Source: CAVPFA01 sp963703655 (lineage in GTDB: Bacteria > Actinomycetota > Acidimicrobiia > Acidimicrobiales > Bog-793). From it: a stretch of DNA of 64,000 nucleotides. Below are positions 24,628-32,855 of this stretch, in pieces; position 1 is the stretch's first letter; each line of letters starts with the position of its first letter. The notes below the pieces were generated by a model. It made no database searches and was not told the origin of the DNA. It saw only the letters and a program-made list of their open reading frames with translations. Where the stretch lies: contig CAVPFA010000006.1 of assembly GCA_963703655.1 (NCBI GenBank), positions 310,001 to 374,000 on the forward strand. The letters are read 5' to 3'. A program made the position numbers and the translations under genes.

Positions 24628-26790
24628 TTACGAGGCGGGGTATCCACCGGCGCGGATGGTTCCTCGCTCGACCGGGATCGTCACCACCGACGATGCGGCG
24701 ACCACATCGCGGAGCAGCCGCTCCGCCGCGGTTCGAGCGCTGCTGGCGGTGTTCGCCTGGCAAGCGACCATCGCGACCTGCCTGAGAAGGTCGATGACCT
24801 GCTTGACGTTGCGGACGAAGTCGCCTCCAGACATGAGCGGCGCCGCCCTCTTGCCACGCCGGCCCGAGCCGGATCCTGGCTGGAGGACCTGGCGCAGGTC
24901 GCGGCCGCGCGCCCAGTCGTAGACGAAGGAGGCGAAGCCTGATTCCACGCCACGGGTGACCGGCAGGTGCTCGCGTCGCTCCTCGGCGGCCAGGGCCTCC
25001 GAGAGCTCCTCGATCGCCTCGAGTCGGCGCGCGACCTTGGGATTTGGGGCCGGCGACGGGGCGTCGCGCTCCCGGCGCGCCTCGTAGCAAAAGCCCGAGA
25101 CGACCGCGGCCAGGCTCGCCGGGTCGAGCCCGTCGAGCAGGCCCGCCTCGAGTGCCTCGGCGACGAGAAGGTCGGCCTCGTGATACAGCCCCGCCAGGCG
25201 GGCTCCCGCCTCGGTGACGTTCCAGCCGTCGAGATAGCCGCGGCGCTCGAGCACCCTCAAGACAGCCTCGAGCTCACCTGCGAGATCCTCATCGCTCAGG
25301 AATTGAGCGAACGACGAGCTGACGAGTGCGTAGGCAGCCTCGCGGGCATGGCGGCGGACGAGATTGACCGCCAGGTTGTACGTCGGCCGGAACGACGACG
25401 TCAGCGCTCGCGGGCGGCCTCCGGCAATCCGAGCGACGTCGTCGAAGGTGTGGAACGGCGAGCAGAGCACGGCCGCGTACCCGATCTCGTCGATGCCGCG
25501 CCTGCCCGCACGTCCAGTGAGCTGGGTGTACTCGCCCGATGTGAGCTCCTGGTGCCCGCTGCCGCCGAACTTGGTCACTTCCTCGATGACCACCGACCGC
25601 GCCGGCATGTTGATCCCGAGCGCAAGAGTCTCGGTGGCGAATACGACCTTCACCAGCGCCTCGGCGAAGCAGGCCTCTACCGCTTCCCTGAACGGGGGCA
25701 CCATCCCGGCGTGGTGGGCGGCCACGCCTGCCTCCAGGCCCGCCACGTAGCCGGCATAGCCGAGCACAGCCAGGTCCTCATCGGTCAAGGCGTCGACGTA
25801 CGACTCGACGATGGCGCGTATCCGGACCCGATCCTCTGGAGTCGTCAGGCGCAGCCCGTCGTCGAGGCAGTGCCGAACCGATTCGTCGCAGCCAGCACGT
25901 GAGAACACGAAGTAGATCGCGGGCAGCAGCCGCTCCTCGTCGAGGCGCTCGACGACCTCCACTCGCCTCGGGCGGTAAAGCTGCGGTCGTCCTGAGCGCG
26001 ATCCCACTCCCGCCAGGCTCGGCCTCTTGCCTCCGGCCGTGGGCCGCGAAGGGCTGGCGGCTCTCCGGCGAGCCCCTGGGCGGGCGATCAGCTCGTCGAG
26101 CTCGGCGGCCTCGGGGTTCGGGCGGCCGTCCACGAACGTCGGCAACAGGTGGAGGCGCTCCGCGTAACGGTCCCCCACCACGAACAGGTTCTTCAGCTCC
26201 ACGGGCCGGTGGGCCTCGATGACGACGCCGGTCGCGCCGCGGACCTCCGAGATCCATGCCGCCAGCTCGTCCGCGTTCGCTACCGTCGCCGACAAGCACA
26301 CGAGCGTCACGCTCGGCGGGGCTCCGAGGATGACCTCCTCCCAAACTCCTCCCCGGTACCGGTCCTGCAGAAAGTGGACTTCGTCGAGCACGACGTAACG
26401 GAGGTCTGCCAGGCGGCTGGGCTCGGCGTGGATCATATTGCGGAGCACTTCGGTCGTCATGACGACGATCGGTGCGAGGCCGTTGATGGAATTGTCGCCG
26501 GTCAGCAGGCCGACCCGATCAGCGCCGTATTTCCTCCGAAGATCCCCGTACTTCTGGTTCGAGAGGGCCTTGATCGGAGTGGTGTAGAACACCTTGGCCC
26601 CCTCGCCGAGGGCGAGGTGGACCGCGTACTCGGCGACCACCGTCTTGCCCGAGCCCGTGGGTGCGCTCACCAGCACGGACTTACCTTCGTCGAGGAGGTC
26701 GAGGGCCTCGAGTTGAAACCGGTCAAGCGGGTAGGGATGCTCCGCGACGAACTGCTCGCGAGACTCCAAGCCTCCGCGTGGTGCCCTCAT
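24628..26790 (-). CDS. helY: Ski2/Mtr4-like DEAD/DEAH-box helicase (HelY)
   Basis: 720 residues from ATG 26790 with AAGGAG just upstream. Motifs: YPLDRFQLEALDLLDEG (Q-like), Walker A SAPTGSGKT, TTPIKALSNQKY, VVLDEVHFLQDRYRG (DEVH box), CLSATVANADELA, then VFATETLALGINMPARSV and QLTGRAGRRGID. The C-terminal third is helical and includes YDWARGRDLRQVL and SGGDFVRNVKQVIDLLRQV, the usual end of Mtr4/HelY proteins. A disordered insertion lies near 250-285. It probably unwinds structured RNA. It is somewhat shorter than mycobacterial HelY. Its place directly after tatC matches the mycobacterial tatA-tatC-helY order. Confidence 0.92.
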   Translation of the reverse strand: MRAPRGGLESREQFVAEHPYPLDRFQLEALDLLDEGKSVLVSAPTGSGKTVVAEYAVHLALGEGAKVFYTTPIKALSNQKYGDLRRKYGADRVGLLTGDNSINGLAPIVVMTTEVLRNMIHAEPSRLADLRYVVLDEVHFLQDRYRGGVWEEVILGAPPSVTLVCLSATVANADELAAWISEVRGATGVVIEAHRPVELKNLFVVGDRYAERLHLLPTFVDGRPNPEAAELDELIARPGARRRAASPSRPTAGGKRPSLAGVGSRSGRPQLYRPRRVEVVERLDEERLLPAIYFVFSRAGCDESVRHCLDDGLRLTTPEDRVRIRAIVESYVDALTDEDLAVLGYAGYVAGLEAGVAAHHAGMVPPFREAVEACFAEALVKVVFATETLALGINMPARSVVIEEVTKFGGSGHQELTSGEYTQLTGRAGRRGIDEIGYAAVLCSPFHTFDDVARIAGGRPRALTSSFRPTYNLAVNLVRRHAREAAYALVSSSFAQFLSDEDLAGELEAVLRVLERRGYLDGWNVTEAGARLAGLYHEADLLVAEALEAGLLDGLDPASLAAVVSGFCYEARRERDAPSPAPNPKVARRLEAIEELSEALAAEERREHLPVTRGVESGFASFVYDWARGRDLRQVLQPGSGSGRRGKRAAPLMSGGDFVRNVKQVIDLLRQVAMVACQANTASSARTAAERLLRDVVAASSVVTIPVERGTIRAGGYPAS

Positions 26791-26812
26791 CGGCTCCTTC
26801 GTGCGCGGCCGA

Positions 26813-27616
26813 TCACTTGCCCAGCATCTTTCCGACGACGATGGCTCCCTCGTAGAAGAGCAGCAGCGGGAGGGCAAGCGCCAGCATGGAGAAGGGGTCC
26901 GAGCTCGGTGTCACCACCGCCGCGAAGACCACCATCCCGATGATCGCCCACCGCCGCCACTTCGAAAGGCGGGCCGGGGTGAGGACGCCGGCCATCTCGA
27001 GAGACACGAGCAGCACGGGAAACTCGAAGGTCACGCCGAAGGCCACCATCAACAGCAGGATCAGCTGGACGTAGGAGTTGGGGGAAAAGATCTCGCTGAC
27101 CCGATTACGAGGGCCGCTGACGTCGATCAGGAAACGCAGCGCGTGCGGGAACGTGAGGTACGCCACGAGCGCGCCGAGCGCGAACAAGAGCACCGTGGCG
27201 GCCGTGAAGGGGAAGGCATAGCGCTTCTCGTTCGCCTTCAAGCCCGGGGTGACAAAGCGCCACAGCTGGAAGAGAAGCACGGGCAGGGCGATCAGCATCC
27301 CGCCATAAGCCGCGACGTCGAGGCGGAGCGAGAATCCCTGCAGGGGCTGGGAGATGTAGAAGTTGCACGCCGGGTGCACCAGCGTGCCGGCCTTGTTCTT
27401 GTAGGCGATGGCGGTGCAGTAGGGATCCTGCAGCACCCTCAGGATCGTGTCGTAGAAGACATAGCACACGATCGCCCCGACGGCGATCATGACGATGGAG
27501 ATGATCAGGCGCCGGCGCAGCTCGCCCAGGTGTTCGCCGAGGGTCATCGCGTCCGGAGTCGGGCGCGGCGCTTCCTTACGGGCGCGAAGCCTCGCAATCG
27601 TCGAAGGAGCGCCCAT
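26813..27616 (-). CDS. tatC: Sec-independent protein translocase subunit TatC
   Basis: 267 residues with six membrane helices. The N-terminal cytoplasmic part has the conserved MTLGEHLGELRRRLI, part of the twin-arginine signal recognition site, and the first loop F-x-P-type region is present (FVTPGLKANEKR after LPVLLFQLWRF). Other landmarks are FEFPVLLVSLEMAGVLT and VVTPSSDPFSMLALALPLLLFYEGAI near the C-terminus. It works with the TatA/B protein encoded four bases upstream to export folded proteins. It is followed by helY in the same unit. Confidence 0.96.
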   Translation of the reverse strand: MGAPSTIARLRARKEAPRPTPDAMTLGEHLGELRRRLIISIVMIAVGAIVCYVFYDTILRVLQDPYCTAIAYKNKAGTLVHPACNFYISQPLQGFSLRLDVAAYGGMLIALPVLLFQLWRFVTPGLKANEKRYAFPFTAATVLLFALGALVAYLTFPHALRFLIDVSGPRNRVSEIFSPNSYVQLILLLMVAFGVTFEFPVLLVSLEMAGVLTPARLSKWRRWAIIGMVVFAAVVTPSSDPFSMLALALPLLLFYEGAIVVGKMLGK

Positions 27617-27619
27617 GGC

Positions 27620-28144
27620 TCAGTTCATGCTCGGCTCGTCCAGCAGGAACACGGTGTCGGCCGAGAGCGAGCCCGCCGATGACCAAGACGGCACAGACGG
27701 GGGTCTGAGCGACGAGCCCTGCCCTGCTCCCCCGAGCAGTGGCCGCTCACCCGACGGGGAATCTTGCTGGTCGTCCCCGGAGTACCAGGAAGTGGCTCCC
27801 CTGCTGGCGGCGTAGGGCGTCGGAGCTTCGGGTTCATAGACGGACTCGATGGCGGATCCATTCGGGTCAGTCGAGGCGGCACTGCCGACCGACGTGTCGG
27901 TCAGCCCGGACACGAGCCCGGTCAGGTAGCCGGAGACCGCCCGCGACGGGCTGGTCGGGATCTTCGGAAGGTCGAGGTCCGGGACCGCGGAACGGACCTC
28001 GTCCTCGAACTTCTCCCGCAGGCGGTTGAGCTCGCGCCAGGCGCCGCCAAGCTGGCGGGCTGCTCCGGGCAGTCGTTCGGGCCCGAGGACGATGAGTGCG
28101 ATGATCAGGACCACCAGGATCTTGGCCGGATCGAGACCGCCCAC
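27620..28144 (-). CDS. Sec-independent translocase TatA/TatB family protein
   Basis: 174 residues. The single N-terminal helix and hinge are typical: LDPAKILVVLIIALIVLGPERLPG, then an amphipathic helix ARQLGGAWRELNRLREKFEDEV. The length and the long disordered, Ser/Pro-rich, acidic C-terminal part favour TatB, but the position beside tatC matches actinobacterial tatA. I therefore leave TatA versus TatB open. It acts in the membrane with TatC. Its stop is four bases before the tatC start, so the two are co-translated. Confidence 0.88.
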   Translation of the reverse strand: MGGLDPAKILVVLIIALIVLGPERLPGAARQLGGAWRELNRLREKFEDEVRSAVPDLDLPKIPTSPSRAVSGYLTGLVSGLTDTSVGSAASTDPNGSAIESVYEPEAPTPYAASRGATSWYSGDDQQDSPSGERPLLGGAGQGSSLRPPSVPSWSSAGSLSADTVFLLDEPSMN

Positions 28145-28367
28145 GCGCTCGATCCTACCGTGCCGCCGGCGAAGCCACCGGCCGGGACTGAGAGCCCGTC
28201 ATGAAATCAATCCTCCGTCTTCGTCGCCCGCCACCGCCGCGGGCAGGGCTCGGGTACCCAGCATTCGTTCGACACCTTCAGGTTCTACGGACCCACCGAC
28301 CCCTGTGGACCAAGCCACGGCCACCGGAGGCTACTCCCTCGCCTGGGCCGTCATCACCACGGGTCGG

Positions 28368-29069
28368 TCAGAACCAGTGGAAATACGGGTGCCCGAAGCG
28401 CCAGACGATGACGACTACCCTCCCCACGACCAGTGAGCCCGCCAGAGTCCCCCAGCTTCGGCTGTCGGCCGAGTCGCCGCGGCAGTCGCCCATCACGAAG
28501 TAATCCGCGGGCGGGATCTTGGTCGTGGTGATGTTCTCCGCCGCCTCCGTGCACTGCCCCTCGAGAGCGGGCAGCCAGGGTTCCTTGAGCGGCACCCCGT
28601 TGATCAACACCGTGCTCCCTCGCGACGAGATCGTCTCGCCGGGAAGTCCGATCACGCGCTTGACGAGATCTGCGTCCTGGGTGCCCAAGTCTTGTGGCGG
28701 TCGTTTGAAGACCACTATGTCGCCCCGGTGAATGGTGTAGCCGAACTTGATCACGATGATGCGATCGCCGATCTGAAGGGTCGGCAGCATCGAGCCTGAC
28801 GGTACGTAGAACGCCTGTACGGCAAAGGCGCGCAGACCGGCCGCGACCAGCACCGCGAAAACGACGACGGCGAGCCATTCGAGGGCGCGTCGCTTCCGGC
28901 TGCGTCTTCTTGCCGGCCTCGAAGCGCTGGCGCCGGGCACCGCGCCGACGGGCCGCAGCTGGTCTCTGGAGTCGGCTCGGGTCCCGCCGGTCACCACTGG
29001 GGCCGTCGCCAAGGGCGCGCCTGACGGTGCGCCGTCCGCGTCAATTGGACCGTCAAGGGCATCCCTCAC
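28368..29069 (-). CDS. lepB: signal peptidase I
   Basis: 233 residues: a basic cytoplasmic N-terminus, one membrane helix (about 67-85) and the periplasmic catalytic domain. Box B is FYVPSGSMLPTL with the catalytic Ser; box D is DLVKRVIGLPGE with the catalytic Lys. Box E reads GDCRGDSADSR, where the usual form is GDNRxxSxDSR, so Asn is replaced by Cys. The enzyme cleaves signal peptides of exported proteins. It stands between pafA and the tat genes on the same strand, at the place where mycobacteria have pafB and pafC, and is separated from pafA by only 11 bases. Confidence 0.95.
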   Translation of the reverse strand: MRDALDGPIDADGAPSGAPLATAPVVTGGTRADSRDQLRPVGAVPGASASRPARRRSRKRRALEWLAVVVFAVLVAAGLRAFAVQAFYVPSGSMLPTLQIGDRIIVIKFGYTIHRGDIVVFKRPPQDLGTQDADLVKRVIGLPGETISSRGSTVLINGVPLKEPWLPALEGQCTEAAENITTTKIPPADYFVMGDCRGDSADSRSWGTLAGSLVVGRVVVIVWRFGHPYFHWF

Positions 29070-29080
29070 CGAAGCTCAGC

Positions 29081-30439
29081 CTAAATCGATTCGATGAGCC
29101 GTTCGACGCGCTCGTCGTGCGAACGGAACGGGTCCTTCAACAGCACCGTCCGCTGCGTCTGGTCGTTCAGCTTCAGATGGACCCAGTCGACCGTGAAGTC
29201 ACGGCGCTTCTCCTTGGCCCGTTTGATGAATTCGCCGCGGAGCCGAGCGCGGGTGGTCGAGGGTGGTACGTCCATCGCCTTGGTTATCGCCTCGTCGGTG
29301 GTCGTGCGGTCCACAAGGCCTTTGGCCTGCAGCAGGTAGAAGATTCCGCGGCTGCGGTCGACGTCGTGGTACTGAAGATCGAGCAAGGCCACTTTCGGAT
29401 GACCGAGCGGGAGCTGGTGGCGGCGACGATAGGCCTCGACCACGTGATATTTGATCACCCAGTCACATTCGCGGTCGAGGCTGAGCGGATCCTTCTCGAT
29501 GCCCTCGACGCAGTGCTGCCACATCGTCAGGGCGCGCTCCTCGATGGGCGGAAGGCCGCGGCGCTCCTGATAGCGCAGCGCCCGATCGAGGTACTCGCGC
29601 TGGATGTCGAGAGCGCTCAGCTCGCGCCCGTTCGCCAGTCGCACCTCGCGCCGGCAGGTGATGTCGTGGCTGATCTCGCGAATCGCTCGTATCGGGTCCT
29701 CCAAGGTGAGGTCGCGGATGACGACGCTCGGGTCCTCGAGCATCCGCAGCAGGATGCTCGTGGCGCCGACTTTGAGAAACGTCGCGTACTCGCTCATGTT
29801 CGAGTCGCCGACGATCACGTGCAGCCGCCGGAATCGCTCCGCGTCCGCGTGAGGCTCGTCACGTGTGTTGATGATCGGCCGGCTGCGCGTCGTCGCGGAG
29901 GAGACTCCCTCCCAGATGTGCTCGGCGCGCTGGCAGAGGCAGAAGATCGCGCCGCGCGCAGTCTGCAGCACCTTCCCCGCTCCGGAGTAGATCTGCCGGC
30001 TCACGAAGAAGGGTATGAGCACCTGGGCATAATGCGAGAAGTCGTCCCGGCGGCTGGTGAGGTAGTTCTCGTGGCACCCGTAGGAATTCCCCGCAGAGTC
30101 GGTGTTGTTCTTGAACAGGTAGATGACCCCGCGGATGCCCTCGTCGCGCAGGCGGCTCTCGGCCGAGGCGACCAGCCCTTCGAGTATCCGCTCGCCCGCC
30201 TTGTCGTGTGCGACGAGATCCTCGATGGAGTCGCACTCCGGGGTCGCGTACTCGGGGTGGCTGCCCACGTCTAGGTACAGCCTCGCCCCGTTCTCGAGGA
30301 AGACATTGCTCGAACGACCCCAGCTCACCACCCGTCTGAACAGGTAGCGGGCCACCTCGTCGGGGCTGAGCCTTCGCTGGCCGCGCAGGGTGCAGGTCAC
30401 GCCGTACTCGTTCTCGAGCCCAAAAATCCTGCGGTCCAT
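29081..30439 (-). CDS. pafA: Pup--protein ligase PafA
   Basis: 452 residues from ATG 30439, the same length as the mycobacterial enzyme. It starts MDRRIFGLENEYGVTC with the Glu-rich metal/ATP site of the glutamine-synthetase-like fold. Other landmarks are LDVGSHPEYATPECDS, FKNNTDSAGNSYGCHENYL and NTRDEPHADAERFRRLHVIVGDSNMSE. PafA joins the C-terminal Glu of Pup to lysines of target proteins using ATP. It is distinguished from Dop by the missing Dop-loop insertion after the first strand and by the shorter length. Its start is 27 bases from a divergent gene, with facing -10 boxes. It forms the head of the pafA-lepB-tat-helY run. Confidence 0.96.
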   Translation of the reverse strand: MDRRIFGLENEYGVTCTLRGQRRLSPDEVARYLFRRVVSWGRSSNVFLENGARLYLDVGSHPEYATPECDSIEDLVAHDKAGERILEGLVASAESRLRDEGIRGVIYLFKNNTDSAGNSYGCHENYLTSRRDDFSHYAQVLIPFFVSRQIYSGAGKVLQTARGAIFCLCQRAEHIWEGVSSATTRSRPIINTRDEPHADAERFRRLHVIVGDSNMSEYATFLKVGATSILLRMLEDPSVVIRDLTLEDPIRAIREISHDITCRREVRLANGRELSALDIQREYLDRALRYQERRGLPPIEERALTMWQHCVEGIEKDPLSLDRECDWVIKYHVVEAYRRRHQLPLGHPKVALLDLQYHDVDRSRGIFYLLQAKGLVDRTTTDEAITKAMDVPPSTTRARLRGEFIKRAKEKRRDFTVDWVHLKLNDQTQRTVLLKDPFRSHDERVERLIESI

Positions 30440-30447
30440 CAAGGTCC

Positions 30448-30457
30448 ACGGTAGCCT
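30448..30457. promoter_or_regulatory. overlapping divergent -10 boxes between pafA and the DUF2007-like gene
   Basis: On the minus strand TACCGT (30453-30448) is eight bases before pafA's ATG. On the plus strand TAGCCT (30452-30457) is nine bases before the ATG at 30467. The two boxes overlap in a 27-base gap, so only one direction could be initiated at a time. Confidence 0.4.
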
Positions 30458-30466
30458 TCGAAGCGG

Positions 30467-30850
30467 ATGCAACCATCCGACCGCATGGTCCACCTCGTCA
30501 CCGTCGTGGGTTCCTTTCACGCTCACGTGGTCGCGGCGCGTCTCGGGTCCGACGGAATCCCCGTCGAGCTGCGGGGCATGAGCGACGGGCCTTATCCGCT
30601 TCCCTCGAACGTGGAGGTCTACGTACACGAGAACCAGCTCGAGCTCGCCCGTGCGCTCCTGCTCGGAGATGCCGTCGACGCGGCCTTCGACGAGCGCTAC
30701 AGCGTGCTCGGCCCCGAGAACGCGGGTGCGCTCGATCTGCCTCCGATGGATCTCCCGCCGGTGCGCCATGCTCGTCGAGGCCGCACGATCCTCATCTTCG
30801 CGATGGTTGGGCTGGTCCTCGTGGTCGGGGTGATCGCGTCCTTCCACTGA
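30467..30850 (+). CDS. DUF2007-like putative signal-transducing protein with C-terminal membrane helix
   Basis: 127 residues from ATG 30467 (ATG 30485 is an alternative giving MVHLVTVVGSFHAHVV). The N-terminal 75 residues fit the DUF2007 ferredoxin-like fold: FHAHVVAARLGSDGIPVELRG, then VEVYVHENQLELARALLLGD. A short linker with Pro leads to a C-terminal membrane helix (about 105-125, ILIFAMVGLVLVVGVI). The domain is found in small bacterial proteins of unknown signalling role. It is divergent from pafA and converges on the aminotransferase gene; a link to pupylation is possible only by position. Confidence 0.8.
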   Translation: MQPSDRMVHLVTVVGSFHAHVVAARLGSDGIPVELRGMSDGPYPLPSNVEVYVHENQLELARALLLGDAVDAAFDERYSVLGPENAGALDLPPMDLPPVRHARRGRTILIFAMVGLVLVVGVIASFH

Positions 30851-30866
30851 GCTGCCGGCGGGCCGC

Positions 30867-32030
30867 TCAGTGGCGAGCCAGCTTCGCGAGGCGCGCGATC
30901 GCTTCTGACAGCACCTCGGGCCGCTTGCAGAAGGCAAAGCGGACAAGGGACCGGCCCGCCGAGCGGTCCGTGTAGAAGACCTCCGTCGGTATCGCTGCCA
31001 CGCCGAAACGCCCGATGAGCTCCCGGCAGAACTCGAAGCCGTCCTCGTAGCCGACGGAGCGGACGTCGACGGTGGTGAAGTAGGTGCCCGCCGGGTTCAT
31101 AACCTCGAGACCCGCGGCTCGCAGACCCTCGCAGAGCTGGTCCCGCCTTTCGCGAAGCGCGGTCGCGACGCCTTCGTAGAACGGATCGGGCAGGGCGAGG
31201 CCTTCCGCGATCGCGTGCTGGAAGGGTGTGCCGGTCGCGTAGGTCAGGAATTGCTTCACCGTCCGAACCGCGCTGACGAGCTCGGTCGACGCGCAGACCC
31301 ACCCGATCTTCCACCCCGTGAGCGAGAAGGTCTTGCCGGCGCTCGATATCGTCACGGTCCGGTCGCGCATGCCGGGAAACGACGCGAGCGGGACGTGCTC
31401 GCCCTCGAACACGAGATGCTCGTAGACCTCGTCGGTGACCGCGACGACGTCGCGCTCGACGCAAAGCGCCGCTATGGCCGCGAGCTCATCGGCCGCGAAC
31501 ACCTTGCCGGTCGGGTTGTGCGGTGAGTTGAGCAGGATCAGCCGCGTCCGGTCGGTGAAGGCCTCCTCGAGCTGTCGGGGCTCGAAGGACCACGCGGGCG
31601 GCCGCAGCGGCACGACGCGGTGCTCGGCGCCGGCGAGGGCGATCGAGGCCGAATACGAGTCGTAGTACGGCTCGAAACTGATCACCGAGTCGCCGGGCTC
31701 GCAAAGCGCCAGAATCGTCGCCGCGATGGCCTCGGTGGCTCCGGTGGTGACGAGGACCTCGTGACCGGGATCGAATACAAGTCCGTAGAAGCGCTGCTGG
31801 TGCGCGGCGACCGCCTCTCGCAGCGCTTCGACGCCCGATCCCGGTGCGTACTGGTTGTGGCCCGCGGAGATCGCCCTCCGCGCTGCATCGGTCACCTCTC
31901 GCGGACCGTCGGTGTCGGGGAAGCCCTGACCGAGGTTGATGGCGCCGGTGCTGGCGGCGAGCGCCGACATCTCGGCGAAGATGGTCGTGCCAAAGGCCTC
32001 GAGCCTTCGGTTGAGGAGGGGTCGACCCAC
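30867..32030 (-). CDS. PLP-dependent class I/II aminotransferase (DapC/KAT-like)
   Basis: 387 residues. Fold type I motifs: INLGQGFPDTDGP at the N-terminus, NQYAPGSGVEALREAV, TTGATEAIAATI, LNSPHNPTGKVF, VTDEVYEHLVF and the PLP lysine in SSAGKTFSLTGWKIGW, with a late Arg in RSLVRFAFCK for the carboxylate. The pattern NLGQGFPD is typical of kynurenine/methionine-type aminotransferases and the actinobacterial N-succinyldiaminopimelate aminotransferase DapC, so lysine synthesis is one option. It lies 30 bases after prcA in the same direction, an unusual place for an amino-acid enzyme, which may recycle or use amino acids released from proteolysis. Confidence 0.9.
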   Translation of the reverse strand: MGRPLLNRRLEAFGTTIFAEMSALAASTGAINLGQGFPDTDGPREVTDAARRAISAGHNQYAPGSGVEALREAVAAHQQRFYGLVFDPGHEVLVTTGATEAIAATILALCEPGDSVISFEPYYDSYSASIALAGAEHRVVPLRPPAWSFEPRQLEEAFTDRTRLILLNSPHNPTGKVFAADELAAIAALCVERDVVAVTDEVYEHLVFEGEHVPLASFPGMRDRTVTISSAGKTFSLTGWKIGWVCASTELVSAVRTVKQFLTYATGTPFQHAIAEGLALPDPFYEGVATALRERRDQLCEGLRAAGLEVMNPAGTYFTTVDVRSVGYEDGFEFCRELIGRFGVAAIPTEVFYTDRSAGRSLVRFAFCKRPEVLSEAIARLAKLARH

Positions 32031-32060
32031 CCTGGCCGTCAGTGCCCGGCGCCCGGCAGC

Positions 32061-32855
32061 TTAGGCGTCGCCCTCGGGCGCACCGCTCGTCCCGGCCTCG
32101 GAAGGATCCCCGGACCCCTGCGAAGGCTCGTCCTCGGCCGCCGACGACACCGTGACGGTGAGCTCGGGCGGCTCGCCGTCCGCGAGAAGCTCGGCGACCT
32201 CGTCGTCCTCGATCCGCCGGAAGGTCCGGCGCCACGGCCCGCGCTCGAGCACCGCGACCTCGAGATCGTCAGCCTTGAGCGTGCGGGTGGGGCCCGAAAG
32301 GCTTGCGACGCAAGCTCGAATTCCCTCGCCTAGGGTCCAGCCCTGGTGGAATCTCGCTGCCATCCGATTGGCGATCGCCTCGGCGTCGCCGCCGAGGACC
32401 GTGAAACGCTGCTCGTCGGCGACGGTGCCGTCGTACGCGATGTGGAACAGCTGGTGCGCGTCGCCGACCGGGTCGAGCTCCGCGACGAGGATCTCGACTT
32501 CCAGGGGCTTCATCTCGTGGGTGAAGACCTGGCCGAGGTATTGGGCATACACGTTCGCGAGCGAGCGGGCGTCGACGTCCTCGCGCGAATACGCGTAGCC
32601 CTTGGTGTCCGCGTGGCGCACGCCGGCGACCCGAAGCTGGTCGAACTCGTTGTAGCGCCCCACACCCCCGAAGGCGACCCGGTCATAGATCTCGCTGATC
32701 TTGTGAAGCGTGCTCGACGGGTTCTCCGCCAGGATCAGCACGCCCCGGTCGTAGGTCGTGCCGATGAGCGAGCGACCTCTCGCGATCCCCTTCTGGGCGT
32801 ACTCGGCGCGGTCTTTCATGACCTGTTCGGGCGCCACGTAGTAGGGCATGGTCAC
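32061..32855 (-). CDS. prcA: 20S proteasome alpha subunit PrcA
   Basis: 264 residues; GTG 32855 overlaps the prcB stop (GTGA), and ATG 32849 is an alternative start. The alpha-type N-terminus is MPYYVAPEQVMKDRAEYAQKGIARGRS, the gate-forming tail and H0 helix. The fold continues with GGVGRYNEFDQLRVAGVRHAD and an acidic Ser/Glu/Pro-rich C-terminal tail (about 230-264). It lacks an N-terminal catalytic Thr. It forms the outer rings of the proteasome to which the AAA ATPase docks. Translation is coupled to prcB. Confidence 0.96.
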   Translation of the reverse strand: MTMPYYVAPEQVMKDRAEYAQKGIARGRSLIGTTYDRGVLILAENPSSTLHKISEIYDRVAFGGVGRYNEFDQLRVAGVRHADTKGYAYSREDVDARSLANVYAQYLGQVFTHEMKPLEVEILVAELDPVGDAHQLFHIAYDGTVADEQRFTVLGGDAEAIANRMAARFHQGWTLGEGIRACVASLSGPTRTLKADDLEVAVLERGPWRRTFRRIEDDEVAELLADGEPPELTVTVSSAAEDEPSQGSGDPSEAGTSGAPEGDA

